Shown one piece after another: positions 21,096 through 32,368 of a stretch of 64,000 nucleotides of DNA. Origin of the DNA: Nelumbo lutea (lineage: Eukaryota; Streptophyta; Magnoliopsida; Proteales; Nelumbonaceae); assembly GCA_022828595.1 (NCBI GenBank), contig JAKGHH010000002.1, positions 85,218,076 to 85,282,075 of the forward strand, read 5' to 3'. The notes under the pieces are model-generated. The model saw only the letters and a program-made list of their open reading frames with translations. It was not told where the DNA came from and ran no database searches. A program made the translations under genes and the position numbers. Within the stretch, counting starts at the first letter, position 1; every line of letters begins with the position of its first letter.

Positions 21096-23767
21096 ATGAT
21101 CACCGGAACCGACATGTATCACGTTCTCGCGGCCGTAATGCCTCTCTATGTGGCTATGATCCTTGCTTACGGTTCGGTGAAATGGTGGAAGATATTCAGC
21201 CCCGATCAGTGTTCCGGCATCAACCGCTTTGTCGCTCTGTTCGCTGTTCCTCTGCTTTCTTTTCACTTCATCTCTACTAATAACCCATACACCATGAACA
21301 TACGTTTCATTGCTGCTGATACGCTTCAGAAGATCATTGTCTTATCTGTCCTTGCAATCTGGTCAAGAGCCAGCTCGAGAGGCTCCCTTGAATGGTCGAT
21401 AACACTCTTCTCCCTCTCTGCTCTCCCCAACACTCTTGTTATGGGCATTCCCCTTCTGAAGGGTATGTATGGAGAGTTGTCAGGGAGTTTAATGGTTCAA
21501 ATCGTTGTTCTCCAGTGCATAATCTGGTACACTTTGATGCTCTTCTTGTTCGAGTACAGAGGAGCCAGGCTTCTCATCGTAGAACAGTTTCCGGACACCG
21601 CTGGTTCGATAATTTCCTTTAGGGTTGACTCTGATATCATCTCCTTAGATGGTAAAGAGCCTCTCCAGACAGAGGCAGAGGTCAGCGAAGATGGCAAGCT
21701 TCACGTTACAGTGAGGAAATCCACGAGCTCGCGGTCGGAGATATTTTCCCGACGATCTCATGGGCCCAACTCTGGCGTTTCTTTGACTCCTCGGCCGTCG
21801 AACTTGACAAATGCAGAGATTTACTCTCTACAATCCTCGAGAAATCCAACACCAAGAGGGTCGAGCTTCAACCACACTGATTTCTATTCCATGCTGAACG
21901 GGAGAAATGCCAACAGTGCAAGTCCCAGACGATCCAATTTCGGGAATTTGGGTTTTGATGAGGACAATGGTATGGTCAATCCACTGAGGGCTAATGGGAT
22001 TTTTTCACAAGGAAATTCAGTGCAGGGTGTTGGCTATCCAGCGCCACCTAATGCCGGAATATTTTCTCCGGCGGCCGGACCCGGGGCCAAGGAGAAGGCC
22101 AATGGGATCGGTGGGGAGAAAGATCTGCACATGTTTGTTTGGAGCTCCAGTGCTTCCCCAGTCTCTGAAGGGGGAATTCATGTCTTCAGAGGAGGAGATT
22201 TTGGTAATCAACATGGAGGTGTAGCTCATCCTGGAGGTAATCATGCAGAAGGATGGAACATCTAAAACTGGATTTGAATTTTTTATTTGTCGGATTTCTC
22301 TTTTCCTGTAGATAGTATGTTTAATTATCCATGGACGTTGGATTCTTGTTTTTATGAAGAAACTGTCTTTAGTGAGGGCTGAACCCGAGCTGGGTTAATT
22401 TGTTGGTTGTTTTGAGATTGTTCTTTCTAGTCCTTCTGAGCAGATCGCTCTTTAACTTTGGTAGTACTTGTTTGTTATTGTTGTATGAAACTGGAAGCTT
22501 TATTTTTGTATACTTCTGTCATGTGTCAACACCCATTTTGTGATGATTGTCAGATTATGAAGAGTTTGGCCGGGATGAGCGAGAGGGACCAATCTTGTCG
22601 AAGCTGGGCTCAAGCTCTACAGCCGAGCTTCACCCAAAAGCTGGGGTCCATGGAGATTCTAAACCTACATCCATGCCACCTGCCAGTGTTATGACCAGAC
22701 TCATTCTGATAATGGTCTGGCGTAAGCTCATTAGGAATCCGAACACATACTCCAGCCTCATTGGCCTTACCTGGTCTCTAGTATCTTTCAGGTTTGCAAA
22801 CTGATAAACTGCTCGTGAGTTGTGAATTACCATAGCTGTGTAAACCAGATTCTAGCCTCTAATCCCTTACCGTTGACCTGCTTCGTAGGTGGGAGATTGA
22901 GATGCCAGCAATCATAGATGGTTCGATTAAGATTCTATCGAATGCGGGTCTCGGAATGGCTATGTTCAGTCTTGGTATGTCTTGAAGTTTTTCAGATCTG
23001 TCTTGCTTCACTTCTTCTGTTAATTGAGAAAATAATCGGGTAAAAATTATGTTATGGCAATGCAGGTTTGTTTATGGCCTTGCAGCCAAGGATCATTGCT
23101 TGTGGGAATTCAGTTGCTGCCTTCGCCATGGCTGTTCGGTTCCTCACAGGTCCTGCTGTCATGGCTGCAGCCTCAATTGCTGTTGGTTTGCGAGGCGTCC
23201 TCTTACATGTTGCCATTGTACAGGTAAAAGGGTCTGAAAATACTAGATCAAATGTGTTTGATAACTTCTCCAAACCACATTTCTTGGTAATATTTGTGTA
23301 GTAAATTTTAATTTTATCATTGCCCTTGAGTTTTCAGGCAGCTCTTCCCCAAGGAATTGTCCCCTTTGTCTTTGCCAAGGAATATAATGTGCATCCTGAC
23401 ATCCTGAGCACAGGGTTTGTATTCAACCTCTCTTGTTCTTGAGCTCTATTTTCCTTGCTTGATGCATCTATATACATATATGTTCATATATTCAGCTGTT
23501 TTTTTTTTTCACATTGGTTGTAGGTAATGGGTCATGTACTATTTCTTTATACAAGCAATGCATGTGATAATGAAAGTCCATGCGTTCAAATCGATTTGTG
23601 CATCTATTCTTTGTGGAACCAGCATCTTATTATCTTGTTTTGTGTGAAAATTCTTTCTTATTCCATACTGATGAGGTCTTCCTCTATTGTCTTCTTGCAG
23701 GGTTATCTTTGGAATGTTAATAGCTCTGCCAATAACACTAGTTTACTATATCTTACTGGGGCTTTGA
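21096..23767 (+). CDS. PIN1: PIN-FORMED auxin efflux carrier, six exons
   Basis: A plasma-membrane carrier that moves the auxin IAA out of cells and sets the direction of polar auxin transport. Exons by GT-AG and frame: 21096-22236, 22554-22791, 22889-22974, 23066-23223, 23338-23414, 23701-23767. They join without a frame break into 588 residues. Exon 1 encodes the N-terminal membrane domain ([66 protein letters not shown]) and most of the cytosolic loop, with TPRPSN and TPRGSS phosphosites and [15 protein letters not shown]. Exon 2 gives [20 protein letters not shown] and NPNTY. Exons 3-6 give the C-terminal bundle, ending [14 protein letters not shown]. The long loop makes it a canonical PIN; sequence and loop favour the PIN1/SoPIN1 group over PIN2 or PIN3. 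At 588 residues it is shorter than typical PIN1 (about 620). Oddities: ILSNAG where ILSDAG is usual, SPRRSN at the third TPRxS site, and no FSFGN segment. The start has an A-rich context (GACAAAATGA). Subfamily is less certain than family. Confidence 0.93.
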
Positions 23768-24302
23768 AGATGATGGAGAGCTGCTGAGAAAGGTTATACA
23801 AACTGGGAAGCTTTTACCCTTTATTGAGCCATTTTTTTGGCTTATCTTAACAGAACATCTGATGTCTTCAGTGAAAAGAGAGAGAGAGAAGACAATTGAC
23901 TGCAAAGTGAAAAAGGAAAAGGGGAGAGATAAGGACATGACCATGGAGTACAATTTTGAATGTTTTTCTTTTCTTTTCCTTGTCTTTTCTTATTGTTCTT
24001 TTGGAAACTAGGGAAAAGTTAAGCAATGTTGCTACTTTGAATGTGGAAAGGGATAACTGAAAGCTATAGTGACATTTGTTCTTTAATGGTTACTTTTGAG
24101 CACTTATCACTAGTAATTCGGCTATTCCAATCTCATCAAAGAAATATCTGGTTCCTTTGCTGTATTTACTTCCTTTGGTGGATAGGGTTCTAGTCTTATT
24201 GGGCAGCTTAACTGCCCTACTGCATCTGAAACTTAACAAGTTAACAGCTGTCTTCAATTGGTATATTTGCCTGATGTATCTGCCCTAATGTATTGGAGCT
24301 AA
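23768..24302 (+). other. PIN 3' UTR and downstream flank
   Basis: After the TGA at 23765-23767 comes a purine-rich run (AGAGAGAGAG near 23879) and then a pyrimidine-rich run near 23962-24000, usual for a plant 3' UTR. I see no perfect AATAAA, so the poly(A) site is not placed. Confidence 0.4.
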
Positions 24303-24590
24303 GGGCTCGTTTGGTTTGTAGGAATAAGGGTCTGAAATCAGAATCGGACTGTTCGGTTGGACGGAATTGGAATCCTATTCCCATTCTCAGTGGAATGGCA
24401 TTCCCCCATTCAAGGGAATGGTAATTCCCTCCCCCTTAGGAATGAATTCTCATTCCAGCTGATTTTAATTTCCATTCCAATTTCAGACAAACAAATTATG
24501 AGAATAAGACCATTATTCGAGGAATGGCCATTCCCTCTCTCCTTTGGGAATGAGATTTCAATTCCCATTCCAAACAATTCTGAACGAGCA
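24303..24590. mobile_element. MITE with GGGCTCGTTTGG-type ends
   Basis: The left end GGGCTCGTTTGGTTTG and the right end CCAAACAATTCTGAACGAGC are imperfect inverted repeats. The interior is made of GGAATG/CATTCC units in both orientations, so the whole 288 bp can fold back. TAA precedes the left end but is not clearly repeated on the right. A Tourist/Harbinger-like origin is possible. Confidence 0.6.
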
Positions 24591-26342
24591 AATTTGATGT
24601 AGCTACTGCCTACTAGCTAGTTTTTTCCCAAGCTAAAACCGCACTTTGCCAACAAAACAAAGGCTATGCCAAAAGGGCTCAGTTTTTCAGCCGTTTAACC
24701 ATCTGAATTTAGGATTGCAAATGGTATTAACAGTTTGTCCTAAATTAGAAATCCACCCAGTTTGGGGTAAGCCCTAAATTAGAACTCCACCCAGTTTTCG
24801 GTGATCCGAGTTTGACCCCTGGATGGAATATGGATTCACCCTTTACTTCAGATCTTATTTTTCTCTATCTGCAACGCCAAACAAACAAAGGTGAAAGTGG
24901 AAACAAATGTAAAGCAGATTTTGAACACATAATCTCCACACCCTCATACTTCTGCACTAGTGCAAATGAAATTACGGTCCTTATGTAAAATTGGCTTGGA
25001 TGTTGTATTTAACGAGTTCAACATTGTCATAGTGCAGGGCTAAAACAGAAAATCATGGCCTTCCATCTACTACAATGGTCCCATCAAGAAGTCACTTCAT
25101 CGAATTCAAGGTGGGGCCATGACTGCAAATCAATTTGATTTACTTGTTTCAGTCGAGCCCAGGGTTATGACATTTCGATAATGTGGGTAAGTTTTTCCTG
25201 TAAAACATTTATCCAAGTAAGTGTATTTATCCATGTTCTTTTATTTCGTAAATAAAAAAAAATGATCATTTTAACTATAAAAATTCATTATTAAAAGGGA
25301 CAATTTTTGTCCCATTCAAGTGTTGGAAACTTTCCCCCAAGTGGAAAAGTCATTTACCTAGGAGATGGGTAAGTAATACCGGAAAATAAAGTTCTCACAT
25401 TAATCTGAAAAAAAATATATATGGGATTTTTAGTCAATGGGAACCAAAATCTCATTGATCAACTTTCCCCCCTCTCAAAATCAAAAAAAAAAAAACACCC
25501 CTTTAAACTCACCATAACTTTTCATAATGTCCAGTGAACCCCCATGTTAGTGAGTTTTTGTTTTCTAAAACACACAATATGTTTGAGCAGTGTTCATTGA
25601 CAAAAGTTGTCCACCTCAACATAAATGTCATAACCCAAATCCAATTGTCAAGGAACCAATCAATCCAAATACAACTATCAGCCATATCCCAATTTCCATT
25701 CTTAAAAGGGACTCAGTTTTGGTGGGTTTGTAGAAGCATGAAAGAGATGGTTCAATATTTCACAATTTTTTGTAATTTCCATCATGACAAAGAGGTTGAT
25801 AGACCGGGAAAACCCCTAATCCTAAGCTCTACTTACAAACCAAGGCTGTTCCATCCAATTGAGCTAATTACTATTTACAACAAATATGTTTGTCATTTGG
25901 CTCATATCTTGTATCCACACAAGAATCTGCAACTTTTGACTAGACCCATCTAGGGTTGACCCAACTCGCTCAAACGGTTTTCTTTGGTTGCCAAGTTGAA
26001 TTCTCATATTTTACTCTCAATGGTAAGTTGCACATCTTCAAAATGATCATATTCATCAAAGGTTTTCTTTCCTTTTCTCCAGCTCACTCAAACTATGTTC
26101 AACCCTCCAAGCACGTTTGCTCAGAAAAGAACAAAAAGTGCACTCAAAATGGCCCACAGCATCTCGGAAAAGTACTTTGTCTCCCATGGCCTGAGACAGC
26201 GAGAGGAACACAACCTGTCACCTGAGACTAAAGGCTGAAACTGTGAAACATGGTGAGTTGGTGACCCAGGGTGGGGCCTGGACTAGAGCTAGATTTACAG
26301 GCCCATCCTCCTTTCATAGAGAGGGAACGGAGCCATCTTTTA
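24591..26342. other. Intergenic DNA, no gene recognised
   Basis: Two open frames (25534-25953 and 25956-26225) lie end to end, but their translations resemble no family I know and show no splice context. The rest is AT-rich with short A runs. Confidence 0.45.
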
Positions 26343-26350
26343 CCTTTGGG

Positions 26351-26872
26351 TAGACCTCGCGAAAAGTTATCTAACCCGTGAACCCAACCCAACCTAACCC
26401 GGAAAACAGGGTTAGGGTCTCATATTTAGCGACCTGAATGTGAAAATAACCCGGCACGACTCAATCCGAAAAAAAGAATTGGGTTGGATTGGATTGGGTC
26501 ATGGGTCAACCCGCTGACTCGATTGCCAAGTCTAATTGGGATTACTTATGCATTGTTAGAAGTTTCCACTCTTTAATTTTTTCTATTTAATCCTTACTTT
26601 TTATTATTTAAATTGTTAAATGTTCAAGTTTTTTATTTTATATTTAGAATTTTAAGGTTAATTCTTTTAATTTTGATATTTTTCATATAATTTTTCTTTA
26701 TTTTTATTGTTTTAGGATGATCCGAATTGACCCATGAGTCAACCCTAACCCGAACATTTAGGATTAAGACAACATTTGACAACCCAATCCAAAATTCAAC
26801 CCAACTCGAAATCAATCCGAAGTACCTTAACCCAACCCGAACCTGACCCACCCAATCCAATTGCCAGGTCTA
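26351..26872. mobile_element. hAT-like non-autonomous element (MITE)
   Basis: The ends are TAGACCTCGC (26351) and TTGCCAGGTCTA (to 26872). They are flanked by an exact 8-bp target duplication CCTTTGGG at 26343-26350 and 26873-26880. The interior holds AACCCAACCC and GGGTTGG-type units at both ends around an AT-rich core. No coding capacity. Confidence 0.85.
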
Positions 26873-26880
26873 CCTTTGGG

Positions 26881-27517
26881 TGACAAAACCTAGTGGGACC
26901 TGACAATCCATACAACTTCCTATCAGGTCCATTTTTGGGCCCAGCCCAACTAGATATAGGTGGTATGGTATGAGACCCACTAGGATAGGTGGAGATGGAC
27001 CTTGAATATTTGGAAAGTTGTCCTTGACTTTATTGGGCCCCATTGGGTACCCACAAAGTCTAAGTGAACACAAAAAGACACCCTTCTGAAGTGGGCCACC
27101 CTTTCCTCTCAAATCCCCCCTCCTGTGGAGTCCAGTAACTGATAATTCCCATTTCCGAACACGTGCTTAGACCATGTGTATGGCTTAAGAGGGGACATTT
27201 TTTCTAAATATGAGAGCAGACAACATTAGAGCCGAGGCCTCTGTATAGTTTAGGACAGCCAAAGAAAGAATAGTGTTCCATCAATTGTTATATGACTTGA
27301 AAACAACTATAATATCAAATTACCGATCTAATAGATGGGGCACGCTACATGGCCTTTGCTTTCTCCTTTACCCTGACAGACAAAGAACTCTCAGCCCCTC
27401 TTTCATATAATTTTCTTTGTTATCTCATGAAATTCTCTCATCGAGGTCTTCTCCCTCTCTTATTTCAACACTTCATCATGTCTGGTCCATCATTTCATAT
27501 TTCCTAATCATGAGAAA
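26881..27517. other. Intergenic DNA, nothing recognised
   Basis: Between two hAT-like elements. No gene or repeat recognised. Confidence 0.5.
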
Positions 27518-27955
27518 TAGGGATGTCAATGGGTCGAGTTAAAAGGTGAACCCAGTTTGACCCAATCCTATAGGGTTGGGTTAGGATTTTGATTCTTCAA
27601 CCCGAGTCAGGTTCAAGTGAGGTTGGGTTATAATTGGCTGTCCAGACAGGTCATGATACCTTACATATATATACAAAGTATTCTTGTAATTTTTTAACTT
27701 CTAACTCTATAATTTTAAAGTTTAAGATTTATTTATATACTGACTTTTTTTTTCTTGTTTTAAATGAGAAAAGTGACACCTTAAAATCTATAAAACAATT
27801 CCCTAACTTAAATTAATTGATTTTATGTCTTCAAAACCTATTCAAAGGTATCGGATTAGACCCTATAGGGTCGTGGTCAGATTGGCGCATTGGAGGGTCA
27901 GGTTAGAATTGAGGCAAATCTGTGTCAAACCCGACCCCTTGAATTGACATCCCTA
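27518..27955. mobile_element. hAT-like element with diverged flanks
   Basis: The inverted ends TAGGGATGTCAAT (27518) and ATTGACATCCCTA (to 27955) are exact over 13 bp. The interior again has GGGTTGGGTT and AACCCGA units. The 8-bp flanks do not match well, so the target duplication has decayed or one end has been rearranged. Confidence 0.7.
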
Positions 27956-28668
27956 GTGTGAGTAATCGTGACTGGGTAGGAAAACAGGGCCAACAAGTCT
28001 CTTTCCCAACTAAAGTGACCTATTGAGGAAGCAATTACTAATTGTTTCAAAGCTTAGTAAAAACAATTTTTTTGCCAATACATTGTCTTTCTCCACCCTC
28101 TTCTCTCCTCTCTCCACGCCCCTGTTTCAAGAGCCAAACACCCCTGTTTTAAGAGTTCGACACCCCTGTTCAAAATGTCGTTGTTTGAAGACGATTAGGT
28201 ATGTGTTTGGTCACCGTTCATTGCTCAGTGAAGTTGATTTTTAATCATAATTCGTGATTGTGATTCATCGCCATTTGTTTTTTGAGTTTTCCTGGACTGA
28301 TTATTTGTTTGAACACAGTTCCATCCGGTTTTTGTTTTCATCACCAGTTTGGACGTGCATGGACTCCTTCAAAGCGTGTTCTTCATTTCCATCACGGTTG
28401 GAGGCTCAACTCCCACTCACCGGCGGCTGTGATTATATTTTCACTGTTTTTTTTTTCTTTTTTTATTTGATTTTTTTTTCATTTTATGTTATTTACACTA
28501 TTTATTTATTGAAATGAGTGAGAAAATAGTCAATTTTAGCATTTCGACCACCCTTAGTATACTGTTGTAGTCGCAAGGTCGAGTGAACGACATGTTTGAA
28601 TTCGGGTTAAGAAGATGTCTATATTTGGGTCAGGTGTGTTATCTCATCATGAATATCTGAGTTTTATG
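27956..28668. other. Pyrimidine-rich intergenic DNA, possible LTR end
   Basis: Pyrimidine-rich sequence near 28090-28120 and 28440-28480, then AAGGTCGAGTGAACGACATG near 28577. The stretch directly precedes a primer-site-like string at 28669, so its last part may be the end of a decayed LTR. I cannot place that LTR's start. Confidence 0.4.
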
Positions 28669-28682
28669 TTGGTATCAGAGCC
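28669..28682 (+). other. Orphan Met-tRNA primer binding site
   Basis: TTGGTATCAGAGCC matches the plant initiator-Met tRNA 3' complement that primes most copia elements. It follows GAGTTTTATG with no clear CA end. No copia coding region follows: there is only a strongly AT-rich block (28700-28970) before the Tat LTR, so it is probably the stump of another element. Confidence 0.5.
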
Positions 28683-28699
28683 GAAAGCCCCACCTCGCC

Positions 28700-28972
28700 C
28701 GTTTTAATTATTGTTCATTTAATTAACAGTATTAATTTTTTACTGTTAAATAATTAAATTAAAAATTATTTAATACCGTTAATTAAATACAGTATTAACG
28801 AATATTGTTAAATAATTAATACTGTTAATTAATTAGCAATTAATACCTTAATACCGTTAATAAGTAGTGTTAAATAATGTTATTAATTATTTTTAATTAA
28901 AACATATATTATTATATTAAATACTCTTAATAAATAAAGACTGTAATAATTTTTATTTCATACAGCTACTGT
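28700..28972. repeat. AT-rich block of GTTAAT-type units
   Basis: About 270 bp almost free of G and C, with ACTGTTAATTAATT and ATACCGTTAATTAA units repeated in direct and inverted order. It resembles leader DNA of some plant retroelements. Confidence 0.55.
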
Positions 28973-28982
28973 TATTGGTTAT

Positions 28983-29610
28983 TGATGAGGGGTGGTTTGG
29001 CCCGACCTGATGAACTGAGGACATGTGGACAAAACTTGCCAGCCAAGTGATGATTCAACGCTTCCGACCACCTCAGCAGAACGGTCACCTCGGGTGTCCC
29101 AATCACTTCGGATTGCCCCGAGGACAAGGTATCTCGGATGCCCATATTTGTCGAGGTGGCACGTAGCAGGTTCTAGAAGCTCGCCAATTGTCTCTAAGCA
29201 TTTTGGGATCACGTCGTGCATCCGTAGGTCTTATCCCCATCCTGCCCGATGCGGGTGGACATGATGACATTTATCGGCCAACGCATTATCCACCTTCCGA
29301 AGCGGAATGAACTCCTATTGCTCTGTTCGAGGATCTTAGAGAGGTTTCGTGAGGCTCACGGCAGCCTAACAATATAAGGGCATTAGCCCTCATAGCACAA
29401 GGTATGCGTGATTACTTGCTCACTAGCTTACTTGTGTTCAAGCTTTCAACTTGCTATCAGAATACAATACTAACTTAAGCATCAAAGCGACATCGCTGGG
29501 TTAGCCACACCGGGTTCTCTGATTCACATTCTTGTAGTTTGAACCAGCTCGGTAAGCAGCCAGCATCTAGGTAACCTTCCAACAAGGAGCTTCTAGATCG
29601 CGCACTATCA
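28983..29610 (+). repeat. 5' LTR of the Tat element
   Basis: About 628 bp, from TGATGAGGGGTGG to CGCGCACTATCA, richer in GC than its flanks. The left end is placed at a TG after AT-rich DNA. The right end is fixed by the primer site next to it. Confidence 0.65.
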
Positions 29611-29611
29611 A

Positions 29612-29631
29612 TTGGCACCATTTGTGAGAAC
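29612..29631 (+). other. Primer binding site of the Tat element (decayed)
   Basis: TTGGCACCATTTGTGAGAAC equals the usual Tat-branch site TTGGCGCCGTCTGTGGGAAC with four transitions (G to A or C to T). This is consistent with methylation-driven decay. Confidence 0.65.
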
Positions 29632-31620
29632 ATGATCGAAAAGCTAACCTTCATAACCTACTATTCTATCCATTCAATGGCTTCTACAAGCAGCAACGTG
29701 AAGAGCATCAAGATGACTGTCTCTAGGGGAAAGGAGCAAACTACGGCTAGCTAGGAGTTCCCCACGGTCTGCATCAGCCAATTCACCATTCCCCTCACTA
29801 TCTCGGGGATCCCTACTATAGTAGACTCAATATTGAACCTAGCCATTGAACGTTCCCCTGCCCCAGGTTGGGCACCAGCAATTCGATGAGCTGGTCCAAA
29901 GTATTTGAACCATGAAACTACAAATGCAACAAATACACCGGTTCCAATAGTACTACTTTTACCAATAGTACCAGCAGCAATTTCCACCACTACAGCCAAA
30001 CCAGCACCAAAATCAGCACCAAAACCAGTACCAGAACCAGAACTAGCACTAGGCCCATAATCAGCAGTAGCAACAGTAGGGTGTATGCCGATCTCCTCCT
30101 CGAAGTGTGGGAAACCCTTAGGTCCTAGTCCCTCCTTGAGACCGGACCCCACCTCGGGGTAGAGTTGACGGCCAGCGTACACCCCCACCTTCTCAGAGAG
30201 GAAACCCTAAAGACAGGCCCGAAGTCAGTCAACATATGAGGACCAATCAGCAACCACACTCATAGCCTGAGAATCGCGAGTTGCAAGTCAATGACCACTA
30301 GCTCGGAGCATGAGGCATAGACTCACGACGAGACCCCTTGACTCCCTGTAATAGTTAGTAATGAGTTCGTGACCAAGAAGACGTCGGAGGTAGGAACCCA
30401 CTCCCACCTCGCGATAGTGTTCGGGAGTGAGAATGAACCAAGGTCGAAGTGCTAGATAACACCGAGGTCAACAATACCATGTACAGGTAGCTTAGAAGTG
30501 ACGATATCGCAAGACGCGCTGATCAACCAGGTACAACCCACCACCGAGAAGCAGTCAGCCACTGGAACTAAGCAGGGTGAGGGAGGAAGTGAGCTCGGTG
30601 GCTACACAACCGGCTCCTGCATTATTGAGCCAGCCCTCCCCCCTGTCACCTGAGATACTAGTGGCCCCAAGGCCTTAGGACTTCAAGACACCTACACTAG
30701 AGACGTACGATGGGGAAGTTCGATCCTAATGACCACGTCAACGCATTTCAGTCTCATATGCACCTTGCTAGAGTAGACAAGGCATGCATGTGTGTGGCCT
30801 TTTCCACCACCTTTAGAGGATTAGCCAGGCAGTGGTATAGGAACATAGCATCAGGCTCGATTAAAAGTTGGTCTCAGCTCACCGACATGTTTACTGCTCA
30901 TTTCGTCACTAGTAAGAAATGCCCAAAATCACAAGAGAGCCTTTTGAACATGGTCCAAAGGGAGAACGAATCAATCTGAAACTACATCAAATGTTTCAAT
31001 GAGTGTTTGCAAATACCAGATCTCAATCCAGTTGTGCGACTCATTGCGGCATGAAACGGAGTTAAGCACAAGGAGTTCGCATGGTACCTCAGAGTACACC
31101 ATCCAAGGATGATCACGAAGTTCCTCGATTATGCCGAGAGGTTCATGAGCACAGAAAAAGCTCTCGATTCAAAGGTAGAAGTCCAACAAGGCGAGAAGAG
31201 GAAGAAAGAAGATGAAGGAGATAGTAGCAACAAGTACCGACGGAAGAAGAGTAAGTCACCAAGGAAAAGCAAGTCTCCCTGTCAGAAAAGTAAGTCACCA
31301 TCTTGGGTTCTAGGTCAGGTCGGTGATCCAGGACCCCTCCTAATGAAAGAACACCCTACCCCCCCCCTCAATGCAAAGCGAGGTAAGATCCTAATGGCAA
31401 TCAAGGATTCTTCTTTTGTCAAGTGGCCACCCAGGCTATAGGGAGATTTGGGCACAATGCTAAGAACTGTCGGAACCTTCGCAACGAGATTGAAGAACTG
31501 ATCTGCCACGAGTATTTGAAGAAGTACATTCAGCATGAGAGCAGGGAGTCATCAGACCGACAAGTCGACCAGAGAAGGGAAGTCCCAGAGTCAAGCAAAA
31601 GAAATGACCAGCCACCTTGA
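29632..31620 (+). pseudogene. Tat gag, broken
   Basis: Gag builds the particle that packages element RNA. The conserved core runs from about 30680 (TPTLETYDG, then after a frame change FDPNDHVNAFQSHMHLA, LARQWYRNI and FTAHFVTSKKCPKS). It is interrupted by TGA at about 30977 (ENESI*NYIK) and another stop near 31052. A Lys/Ser-rich stretch (KSPRKSKSP, 31250-31310) precedes a possible remnant of the zinc knuckle (FGHNAKNCR, about 31449). The N-terminal part from ATG 29632 is too broken to follow. Confidence 0.7.
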
Positions 31621-31649
31621 CAACAACATCCTCCTGAAGATAGGCCAAT

Positions 31650-32350
31650 CCGTGGGGTAATCAACATGATCACCGGTGGGTACATTGTTGCGGGGTGCAC
31701 TACAACAGCAGGAAAGGCTTTAATCCGGGACTTAGAGCATGAAGTCGAAAACCCGCCGAAGCGACCTTGGGTAGAAGAGCCCATTTACTTCACCGAGGAC
31801 GATGCGCGTGGGATACAATACCCGCTTGATGATGCCCTGTCGTCAAGCTTGTGATCAATGACTTCGAGAAAAAGCGGGTCCTGGTAGAGTTAGGGAGTTC
31901 GACAGACATCCTATTCCTAGAAGCCTTTGACAAGTTATAGCTATAGCAAAGTGACATGAAGCTGGCAGATCCACCCCTGGTGGGATTCAGTGGCGAAGTA
32001 ATTAGGCCCCTTGGCTGAGTGATAGTACTAATCGCAGTAGGAACATGGCCTAACTCATTGCGCTTCAAGCACACGTTCCTAGCGGTCGTGACTCCATCCC
32101 CCTACAACGCAATTCTAGGTCAACCTATTTTGCATGTCCTGAGAGCAGTAGTGTCCACCTATTATCTGTCAATGAAATTCTCGATGAATTACAGAGTGGA
32201 GGTAGTACAAGGTGACCAACTGAAATCGCACAAGTGCTACATAGCAACATTGAAAGGCAAGGCAAAGTTGATAGAGGATGTCGAACTAGAGCTCCACCCG
32301 AGCACACAGAGGAGCGAGTTGCCCCTATGGGGGAAATAGTCCACGTACTA
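31650..32350 (+). pseudogene. Tat protease region, active site lost
   Basis: MITGGYIVAG (31666) and the linker EEPIYFTEDDARGI lead to the retropepsin block. The usual IDGGSSADILF appears as VELGSSTDILF (about 31881), so the catalytic Asp-Gly is gone. Downstream YNAILGQPILHVLRAVVSTY (about 32104) is the well-kept flap and C-terminal block. Stops near 31938 and 32018 split the frame. It ends where the solo LTR begins. Confidence 0.7.
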
Positions 32351-32368
32351 GTCTTTGAAGCCGAGTGG

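Noticed and set aside
22237..22553. Continuation of the exon 1 frame to a stop at 22265, which would give a 389-residue PIN
   Set aside because: A GT donor at 22237 and an AG acceptor at 22552 join exactly into the conserved DYEEFGRDE segment. The read-through lacks the C-terminal membrane domain.
25534..26225. Two adjacent frames of 139 and 89 residues
   Set aside because: No recognised domain, no splice structure and composition of ordinary intergenic DNA. I cannot support a gene.
26351..26872. AACCC-rich DNA as an interstitial telomere
   Set aside because: The plant telomere unit is TTTAGGG (CCCTAAA). These units are AACCC or AACCCGA and lie inside a hAT-like element with target duplications.
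29751..30188. 145-residue Gly/Ala-rich frame on the minus strand
   Set aside because: It is the reverse of Gln- and Pro-rich, low-complexity gag DNA of the Tat element. No domain or start context supports it.
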